A stretch of DNA of 64,000 bases from contig NZ_PQGG01000031.1 in the NCBI RefSeq assembly GCF_002915595.1, positions 247,847 through 311,846 of the forward strand, given 5' to 3'. Position numbers and translations under genes: made by a program. Each line of letters opens with the position of its first letter. Position 1 is the stretch's first letter. Of this stretch, positions 45,389 through 54,257 are shown piece after piece. Source of the stretch: Zhongshania marina. GTDB taxonomy: Bacteria; Pseudomonadota; Gammaproteobacteria; Pseudomonadales; Spongiibacteraceae. The notes beneath the pieces were generated by a model that saw nothing but the letters and a program-made list of their open reading frames with translations, made no database searches and was not told the DNA's origin.

Positions 45389-47380
45389 CTAGCGTATTCG
45401 CGTGAGCAGCAAATGCCCTTGGCGATCAACGCTGGCCCGCCAGCCTTGCTCCAACCACAAGGTGGAGGTGGCATCGCTAATAAGTGCTGGCCCATCGAGG
45501 CACTGCTCGCGGCGTAAGTCGCTGCGTTCATAGCGCGGCACCTCAATTGCGCCCTTGCTGCTGATGACGTTTTGAACATCGACGGCAGCGGCCGGTGGGC
45601 CGTCGCTAATATCTGGCAAGTTTAGGGCGAGGGTGTCGGCCCGCAATGCTTGGCGAATATTGATAAGCTGCACCGGCAGTGCCAGCTCGTGACCGTAGAG
45701 GTCGCGATGGGCGCGGTGAAATGCCTGCTCAAGCGCCGGTATATCGTCCTGCCACGCTAAGTTAAGCGTGTAAGACTGCCCGACATAGCATAGATCAACA
45801 CTGGCCTGCGCGGTAATTTGTGAGGCGCTAATTCCTTCGGCTAGCAATTGTTGGCGACCGCTAGCGGCTAAGTCCTGCAAATTCTGGTGCAAAGTGTTCG
45901 GGTCTAAATCCGCAAGGCCAATATTAATCGTGCGGGAAAGTTGTCGCTCTCTTGGCGCTAGCAGCATTCCCAGCGCAGAAAACACGCCGGCGTAATTAGG
46001 CACAATAATGTCGGAACAGCCCAAGGCTTCGGCTAAAGCGCAAATATGCAAGCCACCCGCTCCGCCAAAACAGCAGAGACTGAAATCGGCGGGGTCGTGG
46101 CCTCGCTGCACAGAAATAACCCGCAGCGCGCGTACCATGTGTTCATTGGCCATGTCGATAATACCGGTGGCGGTGGCCTCTGTGCTGATACCTAGTGCGC
46201 TGGCGAGTTCGCCTACAGCGCGGTGGGCGGCATCGACATTTAAGGGCATCGCACCGCCTAAACGGGCGGTAGCGGGTAGGCGTCCGAGTACGACATTGGC
46301 GTCGGTCACGGTGGGCCGTGTGCCGCCTTTGCTATAACAGGCTGGCCCCGGTTCTGCGCCGGCAGACTCCGGCCCAACACGCAGCATACCGCCCTCGTCT
46401 AAATAGGCGATTGAGCCGCCGCCAGCACCTATCGTGTGCATATCTACCATGGGCACCGCCACGGGGTAGGGGCCAATTTTGCCTTCATTGGTCAATTTGA
46501 TATTGCCGTTAATCAGGGCGACATCGCTAGAGGTGCCGCCCATATCAAAAGTCAATAATTGGGGGCGATGTAAAATCTGGCTAATATGTTTTGCCGCCGC
46601 CAAACCGCCAGCGGGGCCAGACAGCAATAAATTAACCGCGCGTTGCGAGGCATTGCTGGCGTCGGTGGTGCCGCCAGAAGATTGCATCACCGCTATGGGG
46701 GTGGTCTTTAAGGCGCTCTGTAAATTGCGTAAATAGCTCGCCACCTTTGGCCCCAGCCAAGCGTTTAGCCAAGTGGCCATACCGCGCTCGTATTCCTTGT
46801 ATTCGGGTAATACTTCAGAGGAGCAAGACACAAAAATATCGGCGGGAATTTGCTTGGCAATGGCTTTTTCAAAGTCGGCGTTGATAAACGAGAATAATAA
46901 ATTAATCGCCACCGCCTCGGGTTTTAGGCGCTTAATTTCTGCCATCAAGGCATCTAGCTCTGTTTGGCTAAGTCCGTCGATGATATTGCCGTCTGCGCCA
47001 ATTCGGCCGCTGGTTTCTAAGCAAAGCTCGCGGGGCACCGGCGCGGCTTTAGGCGCGGGTCTAAGCTCGTAAAGGGCGTCGCGGGTTTGGCGGCCAATCG
47101 TTAAAATATCAGCAAAGCCACGGTTAGTAATAAAGACCGTTCTCGCGCCTTTGCCTTCCAGCGCGGCATTGGTTGCCACCGTTGAGCCGTGTACGACCAG
47201 CAGCCTACCTTGGTCTAGCAAATCCTGCAGGCCCATTTCGCGGATGCCATGCAAAATGGCTAACTCCGGGCGCTCGGGGGTGGACGGGCATTTATAGCTG
47301 CGTATGGTTTGATCCTGCAGCAACACAAAATCGGTAAAGGTGCCGCCGGTATCAACACCAAGGTAAGCCTGATCTAGCAT
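45389..47380 (-). CDS. Hydantoinase/oxoprolinase family protein (HyuA-like)
   Basis: 663 residues. The ATP-binding acetate-kinase-like fold starts YLGVDTGGTFTDFVLL; VVHGSTVATNAALEGKGA near residue 62, LLSGPAGGLAAAKHI near 232, LLTFDMGGTSSDVALI near 255 and the metal-binding HTIGAGGGSIAYLD near 300 are HyuA hallmarks. Family members open 5-membered cyclic amides (5-oxoproline, N-methylhydantoin) with ATP or carboxylate acetone-like substrates, usually with a HyuB partner. No hyuB lies nearby, so the activity is open. Length is close to normal. Confidence 0.86.
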   Translation of the reverse strand: MLDQAYLGVDTGGTFTDFVLLQDQTIRSYKCPSTPERPELAILHGIREMGLQDLLDQGRLLVVHGSTVATNAALEGKGARTVFITNRGFADILTIGRQTRDALYELRPAPKAAPVPRELCLETSGRIGADGNIIDGLSQTELDALMAEIKRLKPEAVAINLLFSFINADFEKAIAKQIPADIFVSCSSEVLPEYKEYERGMATWLNAWLGPKVASYLRNLQSALKTTPIAVMQSSGGTTDASNASQRAVNLLLSGPAGGLAAAKHISQILHRPQLLTFDMGGTSSDVALINGNIKLTNEGKIGPYPVAVPMVDMHTIGAGGGSIAYLDEGGMLRVGPESAGAEPGPACYSKGGTRPTVTDANVVLGRLPATARLGGAMPLNVDAAHRAVGELASALGISTEATATGIIDMANEHMVRALRVISVQRGHDPADFSLCCFGGAGGLHICALAEALGCSDIIVPNYAGVFSALGMLLAPRERQLSRTINIGLADLDPNTLHQNLQDLAASGRQQLLAEGISASQITAQASVDLCYVGQSYTLNLAWQDDIPALEQAFHRAHRDLYGHELALPVQLINIRQALRADTLALNLPDISDGPPAAAVDVQNVISSKGAIEVPRYERSDLRREQCLDGPALISDATSTLWLEQGWRASVDRQGHLLLTRIR

Positions 47381-47513
47381 AATTCACTCAAATAAAAATC
47401 CTGGGCCATTGTCGCCAGTCGCCATGCATTTGTCATCGCTTGGGGCGGTATTCATGACGATAAGGCAAAAGCTGAGATACAATCCAGCGTCTATTTATGA
47501 AGCCGAGCCTGCC

Positions 47514-48332
47514 GTGCCAGAATTACCCGAAGTCGAAACCGTCAAACGCGGCATAGCCCCGCATCTTCTTACAAGGCGGTTTGAAAAAACCATTGTAAGA
47601 GATCACCGCCTGCGCTGGCCGGTCGACCCAAACCTAGATGATTTACTGCGCGGCAAAGAGGTTCGCAGCGTTGAGCGCCGAGCAAAATACGTTTTATTGC
47701 GCCTAGATACCGGCTATTTGGTGATTCACCTTGGCATGTCGGGGCGGCTTTATTTTGTGAGTGCCAATACCCCCGTTGCCAAACACGACCACCTCGATTT
47801 TTTACTCAGCGACGGCCAAGTGCTGCGCTACACCGACCCAAGACGTTTCGGCGCGGTAATATGGATCGCCGGTGACGATGTCTCCAGCCACAAACTCTTT
47901 GCCTCGCTGGGGCCAGAGCCACTGACGCCAGAATTCGACGCCGCCTATCTGTTTAAGCGCTCCAGAAAGCGCAAGGTGCCTATAAAGAGCTTTTTAATGG
48001 ACGCCCATGTCGTCGTTGGGGTGGGGAATATTTACGCCAATGAAGCGCTGTTTATGGCGGGAATCTCACCATTGCGCGAGGCGGGCAGCATCAGCCTCGC
48101 CCGTTACACCCGCTTGGTGGCGGCGGTAAAGCAAGTGCTGGAATATGCCATTACACAGGGCGGCACAACCCTAAAGGATTTTGTTGGGGGCGACGGCAAG
48201 CCAGGTTATTTCAAGCAAGAACTACAGGTTTATGGTCGCGGTGGCGAACCTTGCTCGACCTGCGAGCGAGTCTTGCAAGAGATCCGCTTAGCGCAGCGCA
48301 CCACGGTATTTTGCAAGGCCTGCCAAAAGTAA
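47514..48332 (+). CDS. mutM: Formamidopyrimidine-DNA glycosylase
   Basis: 272-residue Fpg that excises oxidised purines such as 8-oxoguanine and nicks the strand. The GTG at 47514 gives the obligatory MPELPEVET start, whose Pro-2 becomes the catalytic N-terminus. The Lys of the beta-turn (GRRAKY region near 58), VGNIYANEALF near 168 and the C-terminal zinc finger (CSTC ... CKAC) are complete. The frame opens 35 codons earlier, but any longer protein would lack the catalytic Pro. Confidence 0.96.
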   Translation: MPELPEVETVKRGIAPHLLTRRFEKTIVRDHRLRWPVDPNLDDLLRGKEVRSVERRAKYVLLRLDTGYLVIHLGMSGRLYFVSANTPVAKHDHLDFLLSDGQVLRYTDPRRFGAVIWIAGDDVSSHKLFASLGPEPLTPEFDAAYLFKRSRKRKVPIKSFLMDAHVVVGVGNIYANEALFMAGISPLREAGSISLARYTRLVAAVKQVLEYAITQGGTTLKDFVGGDGKPGYFKQELQVYGRGGEPCSTCERVLQEIRLAQRTTVFCKACQK

Positions 48333-48475
48333 TCCGCTTATCAACACTGGCTGAATTTTGAGCGTGAGGTCGGAGTGCATCGACATGCGCTGTTTGGCAT
48401 ATATTTTCCACGAACTGACTTTTTAGCGTGTTAGAATTCCTTCAATTCACAATTTGATGTACGAGAAAAATTGAA

Positions 48476-49813
48476 ATGAAAGTTACGGTCTTTGGTATTG
48501 GATATGTTGGCCTAGTGCAGGCGGCGGTATTGGCAGAGGTAGGCCACGATGTTGTCTGTGTTGATGTGAATGCCGAGCGTGTCGAGAATTTAAAAAACGG
48601 CATTATTCCAATATACGAGCCGGGCTTAACGCCCCTCGTAAAGAGCAATTACGAAGCTGAACGTTTGCAATTTACCACCGATGCCGAGTTTGGCGTAAAG
48701 CACGGCAAAATCCAGTTTATCGCCGTGGGCACCCCGCCAGACGAAGACGGCTCTGCAGATTTGCAATATGTCTTGGCGGTAGCAAAAACCATCGCCACCT
48801 ATATGGAAAGCCCCAAGATAGTTGTCGATAAATCCACCGTACCGGTGGGCACCGCAGACAAAGTCGCCGAGTGCATTGCCGCCGTATTAAAAACGCGGGG
48901 TGTGAGCTTAGATTTTGACGTGGTATCTAACCCAGAATTCCTGAAAGAAGGCGCAGCGGTCGCAGACTGCCAGCGCCCAGACCGTATTGTGATCGGCACC
49001 GACAGCGCCGTTGCCGAAAGTAAAATGCGCGAGCTCTACGCACCATTTAACCGCAACCATGAAAAATTGATCGTCATGGACGTGCGCTCGGCGGAATTGA
49101 CCAAATACGCCGCCAACTGCATGCTGGCAACCAAAATTAGCTTTATGAATGAAATGGCGAATCTGGCAGAAAAACTCGGCGCCGACATCGAAAAAGTGCG
49201 GCTGGGCATAGGCTCAGACCCGCGTATTGGCTACCACTTTATCTATCCGGGCTGCGGCTACGGCGGCTCCTGCTTCCCCAAAGACGTGCAAGCCTTGGTA
49301 AGAACAGCAGAAAAAGTCGGCTACACCCCAGAACTGCTGCGCTCAGTAGAGGCGGTGAATGGTCGCCAAAAAGAGAAACTATTTAGCCATCTTCAGTCTT
49401 ATTTTAACGGCGACCTAGCTGGCAAACGCATCGCCCTGTGGGGACTGTCTTTTAAACCGAATACCGACGATATGCGCGACGCATCCAGCCGAGTACTCAT
49501 GGAAAACCTCTGGGCCGTCGGCGCCATAGTACAGGCATACGACCCCGAAGCCATGAACGAAACCCAACGCATATACGGCACCCGCGCAGACCTAAACCTA
49601 ATGGGCACCAAAGAATCGGCACTAAACGGCGCAGACGCCCTAGTGGTCTGCACAGAATGGAACGCCTTTAAAGCTCCAGACTTCGACCTAATAAAAGAAA
49701 CCCTCAACCACGCCGTGATATTCGACGGCCGCAATCTATACGACCCAGCCATACTAGAAGCACAAGGCATCGCCTACTACGGCATAGGCCGTGGCCGAAG
49801 CGTAAGAACGTAG
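48476..49813 (+). CDS. ugd: UDP-glucose 6-dehydrogenase
   Basis: 445-residue NAD-dependent enzyme that makes UDP-glucuronate, a precursor for acidic exopolysaccharide. The NAD motif [20 protein letters not shown] is at the N-terminus, [12 protein letters not shown] near 121, [11 protein letters not shown] near 155 and the catalytic Cys in [13 protein letters not shown] near 260. The C-terminal segment and stop run straight into the 8-bp repeat: the TAG stop (49811-49813) is part of the first GTAGGAGC unit. It heads the polysaccharide locus. Confidence 0.95.
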   Translation: MKVTVFGIGYVGLVQAAVLAEVGHDVVCVDVNAERVENLKNGIIPIYEPGLTPLVKSNYEAERLQFTTDAEFGVKHGKIQFIAVGTPPDEDGSADLQYVLAVAKTIATYMESPKIVVDKSTVPVGTADKVAECIAAVLKTRGVSLDFDVVSNPEFLKEGAAVADCQRPDRIVIGTDSAVAESKMRELYAPFNRNHEKLIVMDVRSAELTKYAANCMLATKISFMNEMANLAEKLGADIEKVRLGIGSDPRIGYHFIYPGCGYGGSCFPKDVQALVRTAEKVGYTPELLRSVEAVNGRQKEKLFSHLQSYFNGDLAGKRIALWGLSFKPNTDDMRDASSRVLMENLWAVGAIVQAYDPEAMNETQRIYGTRADLNLMGTKESALNGADALVVCTEWNAFKAPDFDLIKETLNHAVIFDGRNLYDPAILEAQGIAYYGIGRGRSVRT

Positions 49814-49865
49814 GAGCGTAGGAGCGTAGGAGCGTAGGAGCGTAGGAGCGTAGGAGCGTAGGAGC
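49810..49865 (+). repeat. 8-bp tandem repeat (GTAGGAGC x7): expanded REP head
   Basis: Seven perfect GTAGGAGC copies; the last continues into GGGCGCCGACCGCGA, i.e. a normal type-1 REP element. All other REP heads in the window have a single copy, so this is a local slippage expansion of the REP 5' end. Its first copy supplies the stop codon of ugd. Confidence 0.95.
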
Positions 49866-50608
49866 GGGCGCCGACCGCGATTTGCTCGGGCTGGGTATGA
49901 GCACAATTCACCTTGCCTGACCGCGATGTGTTTGGTGGGGTATTGTGCGTAATTCATCGGCCTCAGGCGCGGCCTCCTACAAAAACCAACGCACCACGCG
50001 TAGGAGCGGGCGCCTGACCGCGATTGGATCGGACCAAGGTATTGCGCGTAATCCTATTGGCTTCGGACATGGTTTTGTGCGTAATTCGATCGGCCTCAGC
50101 GCGGCCTCCTACAAAAACCACCATACCATCGTGTAGGAGCGGGCGCTGACCGCGATTGGCTCGGGCCAAGGTGTCGCACGTAATCAATCAACCTTGGACA
50201 AGGTTTTGCGCGTAATTCGATCGGCCTCAGCGCGGCCTCCTACAAAAACCAGCGCACCACGCGTAGGAGCGGGCGCCTGACCGCGATTTGCTCGGGCCAA
50301 AGTATTGCGCGTAATCCTATTGGCTTCGGACATGGTTTTGCACGTAATTCAATCGGCCTCGGCGCGGCCTCCTACAAAAACCAGCGCACCACGTGTAGGA
50401 GCGGGCGCCTGACCGCGATTTGCTCGGGCCAAAGTATTGCGCGTAATCCTATTGGCTTCGGACATGGTTTTGCACGTAATTCAATCGGCCTCAGGCGCGG
50501 CCTCCTACAAAAACCACCATACCATCACCTGTAGGAGCGGGCTCTGACCGCGATTGGCTCGGGCTGGGCTTGGGTCTGGGCGCAATTCACCTCGCGCCAA
50601 CCGCGACA
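49858..50608 (+). repeat. REP/BIME array 1a (between ugd and the RAYT gene)
   Basis: Six type-1 heads (GTAGGAGCGGGC) start at 49858, 50000, 50133, 50263, 50395 and 50531. Five inverted type-2 ends (GCGGCCTCCTAC) start at 49969, 50101, 50232, 50364 and 50497. Each unit is about 110 bp plus a linker of about 20 bp (period 130-136 bp). Both types begin with GTAG read outward and can form a hairpin (GCGG...CCGC and GGCC...GGCC). Inside the later units two copies of a CGTAAT-N5-GGC box recur. Confidence 0.93.
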
Positions 50609-50614
50609 ACATCA

Positions 50615-51064
50615 TTAAAAATAAATCGCATCCCAAAGCGCATACTCCCCAACATTCTCGACAAGACCCGCTCGTAATGGATTTGCAACGATATACCGCG
50701 CCGCCGCAACAACATCGTCATCCCGTCTTAACGCGCGATCATGAAAGCCACGCTGCCAAACTCCATCGCATGTAGCAAGACATTTCACATTCCGAGCAGA
50801 CCGTGTTTTCAGGAACTGAACCGTGCGCGCAAGCGATGCATTGTCATGCAATATCATTAACCAATGTAAGTGATCTGGCATCACCACAAACGCAAGGGTA
50901 GTAGCGTCCTCTACCTCCCGCAAAGCCGCAACAACACCTCGCCCTACCCAAAAATTATTGAAATAAGGCTGGCGATGCGCAGTGCAAGTGGTAATTAAGT
51001 AAACCTGCCCAGGCAAAGAGCGTCGGCCCAAACGTAGATTATTACCCTTCGGCGGGTTATTCAT
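50615..51064 (-). CDS. REP-associated tyrosine transposase (RAYT, IS200/Y1-like)
   Basis: 149-residue Y1 single-strand transposase of the RAYT group, which binds and cleaves REP hairpins at their GTAG heads in characterised relatives. RRSLPGQVYLITTCTAHRQP starts the fold, the metal-binding HUH is HLH in VVMPDHLHWLM near residue 70, and the nucleophile Tyr is in AARYIVANPLRAGLVEN near 121. The ATG at 51062-51064 has AAGGA about 9 bases upstream; a longer frame reaches 51130. The gene lies inside one REP unit, between the type-1 head at 50531 and the type-2 end at 51191. Confidence 0.92.
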   Translation of the reverse strand: MNNPPKGNNLRLGRRSLPGQVYLITTCTAHRQPYFNNFWVGRGVVAALREVEDATTLAFVVMPDHLHWLMILHDNASLARTVQFLKTRSARNVKCLATCDGVWQRGFHDRALRRDDDVVAAARYIVANPLRAGLVENVGEYALWDAIYF

Positions 51065-51149
51065 TGGCATCCATCCTTGGATAACGATTCGGGTCAAGCT
51101 TAATCTATTGCTGGTTAAATCGTAAACCAACCATCATCGGTTTTGGCCA

Positions 51150-51747
51150 AGGTGGGGAGCGTAATTCATCGGCCTCGGCGCGGCCTCCTACAAAAACCAC
51201 CGCACCACCACGTGTAGGAGCGGGCGCCTGACCGCGATGTGCATGGGTAAAGGTGTTGCACGTAATCAATCAACTTCGGACAAGGTTTGGCACGTAATTC
51301 ATCGGCCTCAGGCGCGGCCTCCTACAAAACCACCGTACGATCACGTGTAGGAGCGGGCGCCGACCGCGATTGGCTCGGGCCAAGATATTGCACGTAATCC
51401 TATCGGCTTCGGACGAGGCGGGGAGCGTAATTCATCGGCCTCAGGCGCGGCCTCCTACAAAACCGTATTACCGCGTGTAGGAGCGGGCGCCTGACCGCGA
51501 TTGGCTCGGGCTCGGTCTGAGCGCATTCACCTCGGTCGACCGCGATATGCATGGGCCAAGGTCAAGGTATTGCGCGTAATTCATCGGCCTCAGGCGCGGT
51601 CTCCTACAAAACCAGCGCACCGCGTGTAGGAGCGGGCGCCTGACCGCGATGTCTTTGGCGGGGTATTGCACGTAATGCATCGGCCAAGGTGAATTTCGGG
51701 TTCATCGCAAGAGAAGGTGGCCTAGGCCAGCGGCCTCCTACAAAACC
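51150..51747 (+). repeat. REP/BIME array 1b (between the RAYT gene and wzc)
   Basis: Type-2 ends start at 51180, 51314, 51447, 51596 (one change, GCGGTCTCCTAC) and 51730; type-1 heads at 51214, 51347, 51477 and 51626. Period is 130-149 bp. Counting the unit around the RAYT gene, array 1 has ten heads and ten ends. The last end is a divergent variant shared with array 2. Confidence 0.93.
51686..51747 (+). repeat. 62-bp direct repeat, left copy (flank of wzc-wza)
   Basis: 59 of 62 positions are identical to 55784-55845 in the same orientation. It includes a type-2 REP end and a TTCATCGCAAGAGAAGGTGG segment not found in other units. The two copies bracket wzc and wza, 4.1 kb apart. Confidence 0.9.
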
Positions 51748-51758
51748 TCCGACTCCCC

Positions 51759-54122
51759 CTACTTATCCGACTTATACTCATAATGGTAATAGCCGTACCC
51801 ATAGCCATAACCTGCGGCGCGGCGTTCAACTGCATTTAACACAACGCCTTTTACGGTTATGCCATTTTGCTCAAAGCGACGCTTGGTGACTTCTAGCTCT
51901 TTTATGGGGTTTAGTCCAAAGCGGGCAACAAGCATTGTCACGCCACATTGGCGGCCCACAATAGCGGCATCTGTTACCGCCATAATTGGGGGCGTATCCA
52001 CAATAACCATATCGAAAGCTTTGCTTACCGACGCCAATAACTCTGATAAACGCTTACTCATAAGCAGCTCAGACGGATTGGGTGGAATGGGCCCGCGCGG
52101 CAAAATAGAAAGTTCGGCAACCCGTGTTGGTTTGATGGCATCGCTCAAACTAACTCGCTTACTGAGCACGCCAGAAACGCCATCGCCAGCGTCCATGCCA
52201 AACATTTTGTGTAAATAGCCCTTGCGCAAATCCATATCAATTAACAAAACACGCTGTCCTGATTGCGCGATAACAGCCGCAAGGTTTCCAGACACAAAGG
52301 ACTTACCCACGCTAGGGCTGGGGCCAGAAATCATCATAATGTTATTGCTGGATTCAAGCATGGCAAAGTGCAGGCTAGTTCTTAGGCTGCGCAATGACTC
52401 TATAGTGATATCAGCCGGATTGCTGTGAGCCAACAGCGTGGTCGGGTGCTGATTGGCTAGCCGGCGGTGATTGAGCCTACTTTTACGCTTACCTAAAGCC
52501 GCACGGTCCTGCTTGGTTTGCTCAGCCGATAGCGGAATCGTTGCGTAAACGGGCAGACCAATAGCTTCAATGTCGTCAGGATTCTCTACACCGCGATTCA
52601 AGGCGGCGCGCACCAATACCAATGCAACACCTAAGAAGCCACCCAGCAGGGTTGCAATTACCACAACCAAGGCCTTTTTAGGCTTAACGGGCTCTTCAAT
52701 ATTTACGGCGGCATCGTCAATAATACGCACATTACCCACCGTGCCGGCCCGCACAATATCTAGCTCTTGGATATTATTGAGCATTTGGGTATAAATTTCG
52801 GTACCCACTTCTAGGTCGCGCTTTAAACCCAATAATTCTTGCTGGGTTTCTGGCAGGCCCTTAATTCGCTCGCCAAACTCTTCTTTACGCGCGCGCTGCT
52901 CGGCCATTTGCTCACGCCAGGCTTGGTAGGCGGGGTGATCCTTGGTGTATAGACGATCAAGTTCGGCCTTTTTAAGCTGTAACTCTGCCATGCTAGATTC
53001 AATATCGACTACCTGATCAAGCAGGGCCTCTGCCTCGGCGCTAATGTTCACCGAGCCGGCTTTAACTTGGTAAGAGTTAAACTTGCGCTCCGCTTCTTCT
53101 AGATCCTTTTTAATAGTGGGTAATTGCTCTTTTAAAAAGTCTAGGCTTTTGGCCGCCTCAGCAGATTGGCGCTCAACGTTTTGGCGTAAATAAGTGCGGG
53201 CCACAACATTTAAAATATCAACTGCATGGTCTGGGTCGGTATCCTCTAAAGACAGGGCGATAATTCCCGAGTCCTTCCCTCTTTCCGACGCACCAAGTGT
53301 CCCCTGCAAATCAAGAATTGCGCTCAGACGACGGCGCTTGCTTACCGAAAACATGGTGCCAGGGCGAGCGTGGAGTTTATTAATAAAAACCTCATACCCT
53401 GAGGCAATTGCGGTTTTTCCTACCGTGCCAGAGAGAATCGCTTCATCGTCGGGAGACAGCAAAGTGTAATCGCCGCTTTCGCCGGCAATTAACGTGTGTT
53501 CCTCATTGAAAAACGCCGCAGGAACATCAAACCGACTTACCGAAATTTGCTCTCCGCCCCAAGCATCGCTGGCAATACTCGGCACACTTTTCTTGTCACT
53601 AAAAATATTGATAACAGTGCGGGTACCATATTGCACAGCAGAAATAAGTTTACTGAACCAATTTTCTTGTAAGGGGGCGTTTAGCTCACCTTCAGCACCG
53701 CTATAACGACGCGCAATGGCAGGGCCAATAATCGGGAAGTAATGCGGGGTAACAATAATATCTAAGTGCAAATCATCAACAGCAGTGCCGATAACCTTGC
53801 GGCTTTTAAGTAACTCAATTTCGGTAACCGCCGCAGACTCACCGCCAAACATTTCGCTAACTTCGCTCATGCCGGGCAGACCGGGGGATTTTTCTTCTAC
53901 CTGAACAATCGCATTAGCGCGGTAAACGGGGGTTGCTAGCAGGGCATAACTCACCCCTAAAACCATAAAGCAGAAGGTAATAACGCATATCAGTACTTTC
54001 GAATCCCATAACGTACCAAACAAGGCCAGCAAATCGATTTCGTCATCATGTTGACGGTTACTATTACTAGGGGCGGGGCTATAAGGATTGCTTTGCGGCG
54101 TTGCGGGTGTTTGGCTTGTCAT
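51759..54122 (-). CDS. wzc: Wzc-type tyrosine autokinase, polysaccharide co-polymerase
   Basis: 787-residue inner-membrane protein controlling capsule/EPS polymerisation and export. An N-terminal Wzz domain opens with IDLLALFGTLWDSKVLICVITF (first membrane helix about residues 38-60); a periplasmic coiled coil (about 300-420) and a second helix (KKALVVVIATLLGGFLGVAL near 470) follow. The BY-kinase domain has Walker A SGPSPSVGKSFV near 600, Walker A' LLIDMDLRKG near 630 and Walker B VIVDTPPI near 705. The tail is a tyrosine cluster (YGYGYGYYHYEY), the autophosphorylation site. It follows wza on the same strand; a hairpin lies between. Confidence 0.95.
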   Translation of the reverse strand: MTSQTPATPQSNPYSPAPSNSNRQHDDEIDLLALFGTLWDSKVLICVITFCFMVLGVSYALLATPVYRANAIVQVEEKSPGLPGMSEVSEMFGGESAAVTEIELLKSRKVIGTAVDDLHLDIIVTPHYFPIIGPAIARRYSGAEGELNAPLQENWFSKLISAVQYGTRTVINIFSDKKSVPSIASDAWGGEQISVSRFDVPAAFFNEEHTLIAGESGDYTLLSPDDEAILSGTVGKTAIASGYEVFINKLHARPGTMFSVSKRRRLSAILDLQGTLGASERGKDSGIIALSLEDTDPDHAVDILNVVARTYLRQNVERQSAEAAKSLDFLKEQLPTIKKDLEEAERKFNSYQVKAGSVNISAEAEALLDQVVDIESSMAELQLKKAELDRLYTKDHPAYQAWREQMAEQRARKEEFGERIKGLPETQQELLGLKRDLEVGTEIYTQMLNNIQELDIVRAGTVGNVRIIDDAAVNIEEPVKPKKALVVVIATLLGGFLGVALVLVRAALNRGVENPDDIEAIGLPVYATIPLSAEQTKQDRAALGKRKSRLNHRRLANQHPTTLLAHSNPADITIESLRSLRTSLHFAMLESSNNIMMISGPSPSVGKSFVSGNLAAVIAQSGQRVLLIDMDLRKGYLHKMFGMDAGDGVSGVLSKRVSLSDAIKPTRVAELSILPRGPIPPNPSELLMSKRLSELLASVSKAFDMVIVDTPPIMAVTDAAIVGRQCGVTMLVARFGLNPIKELEVTKRRFEQNGITVKGVVLNAVERRAAGYGYGYGYYHYEYKSDK

Positions 54123-54219
54123 AAAATCGAGTACCGAATTTTGGTAAAAATTTAAATCATGGTAGAGAGCGCGTATTCCCGCGTAAGCGGCCCAGCGGTG
54201 GCGTACTCTATAATTTAAG

Positions 54220-54254
54220 CATCTGAGTGCGGTGTTCCCAACCGCACTCAGATG
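54220..54254 (-). other. Perfect 14-bp stem-loop between wza and wzc
   Basis: Arms CATCTGAGTGCGGT and ACCGCACTCAGATG enclose a 7-base loop, three bases past the wza stop. No T-run follows on the coding strand, so it probably attenuates or stabilises the transcript rather than fully terminating it. Confidence 0.75.
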
Positions 54255-54257
54255 TAA

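Noticed and set aside
49704..50187. Short reading frames inside the REP arrays (repeating YAPTLLRS- or NRGQ-type peptides)
   Set aside because: They follow the period of the DNA repeats, lack translation signals and occur on both strands; explained by the repeat itself.
49858..51747. CRISPR array
   Set aside because: The period (about 132 bp) and the two inverted hairpin types do not fit short identical direct repeats with unique spacers, and the interior of each unit is also repeated; no cas genes.
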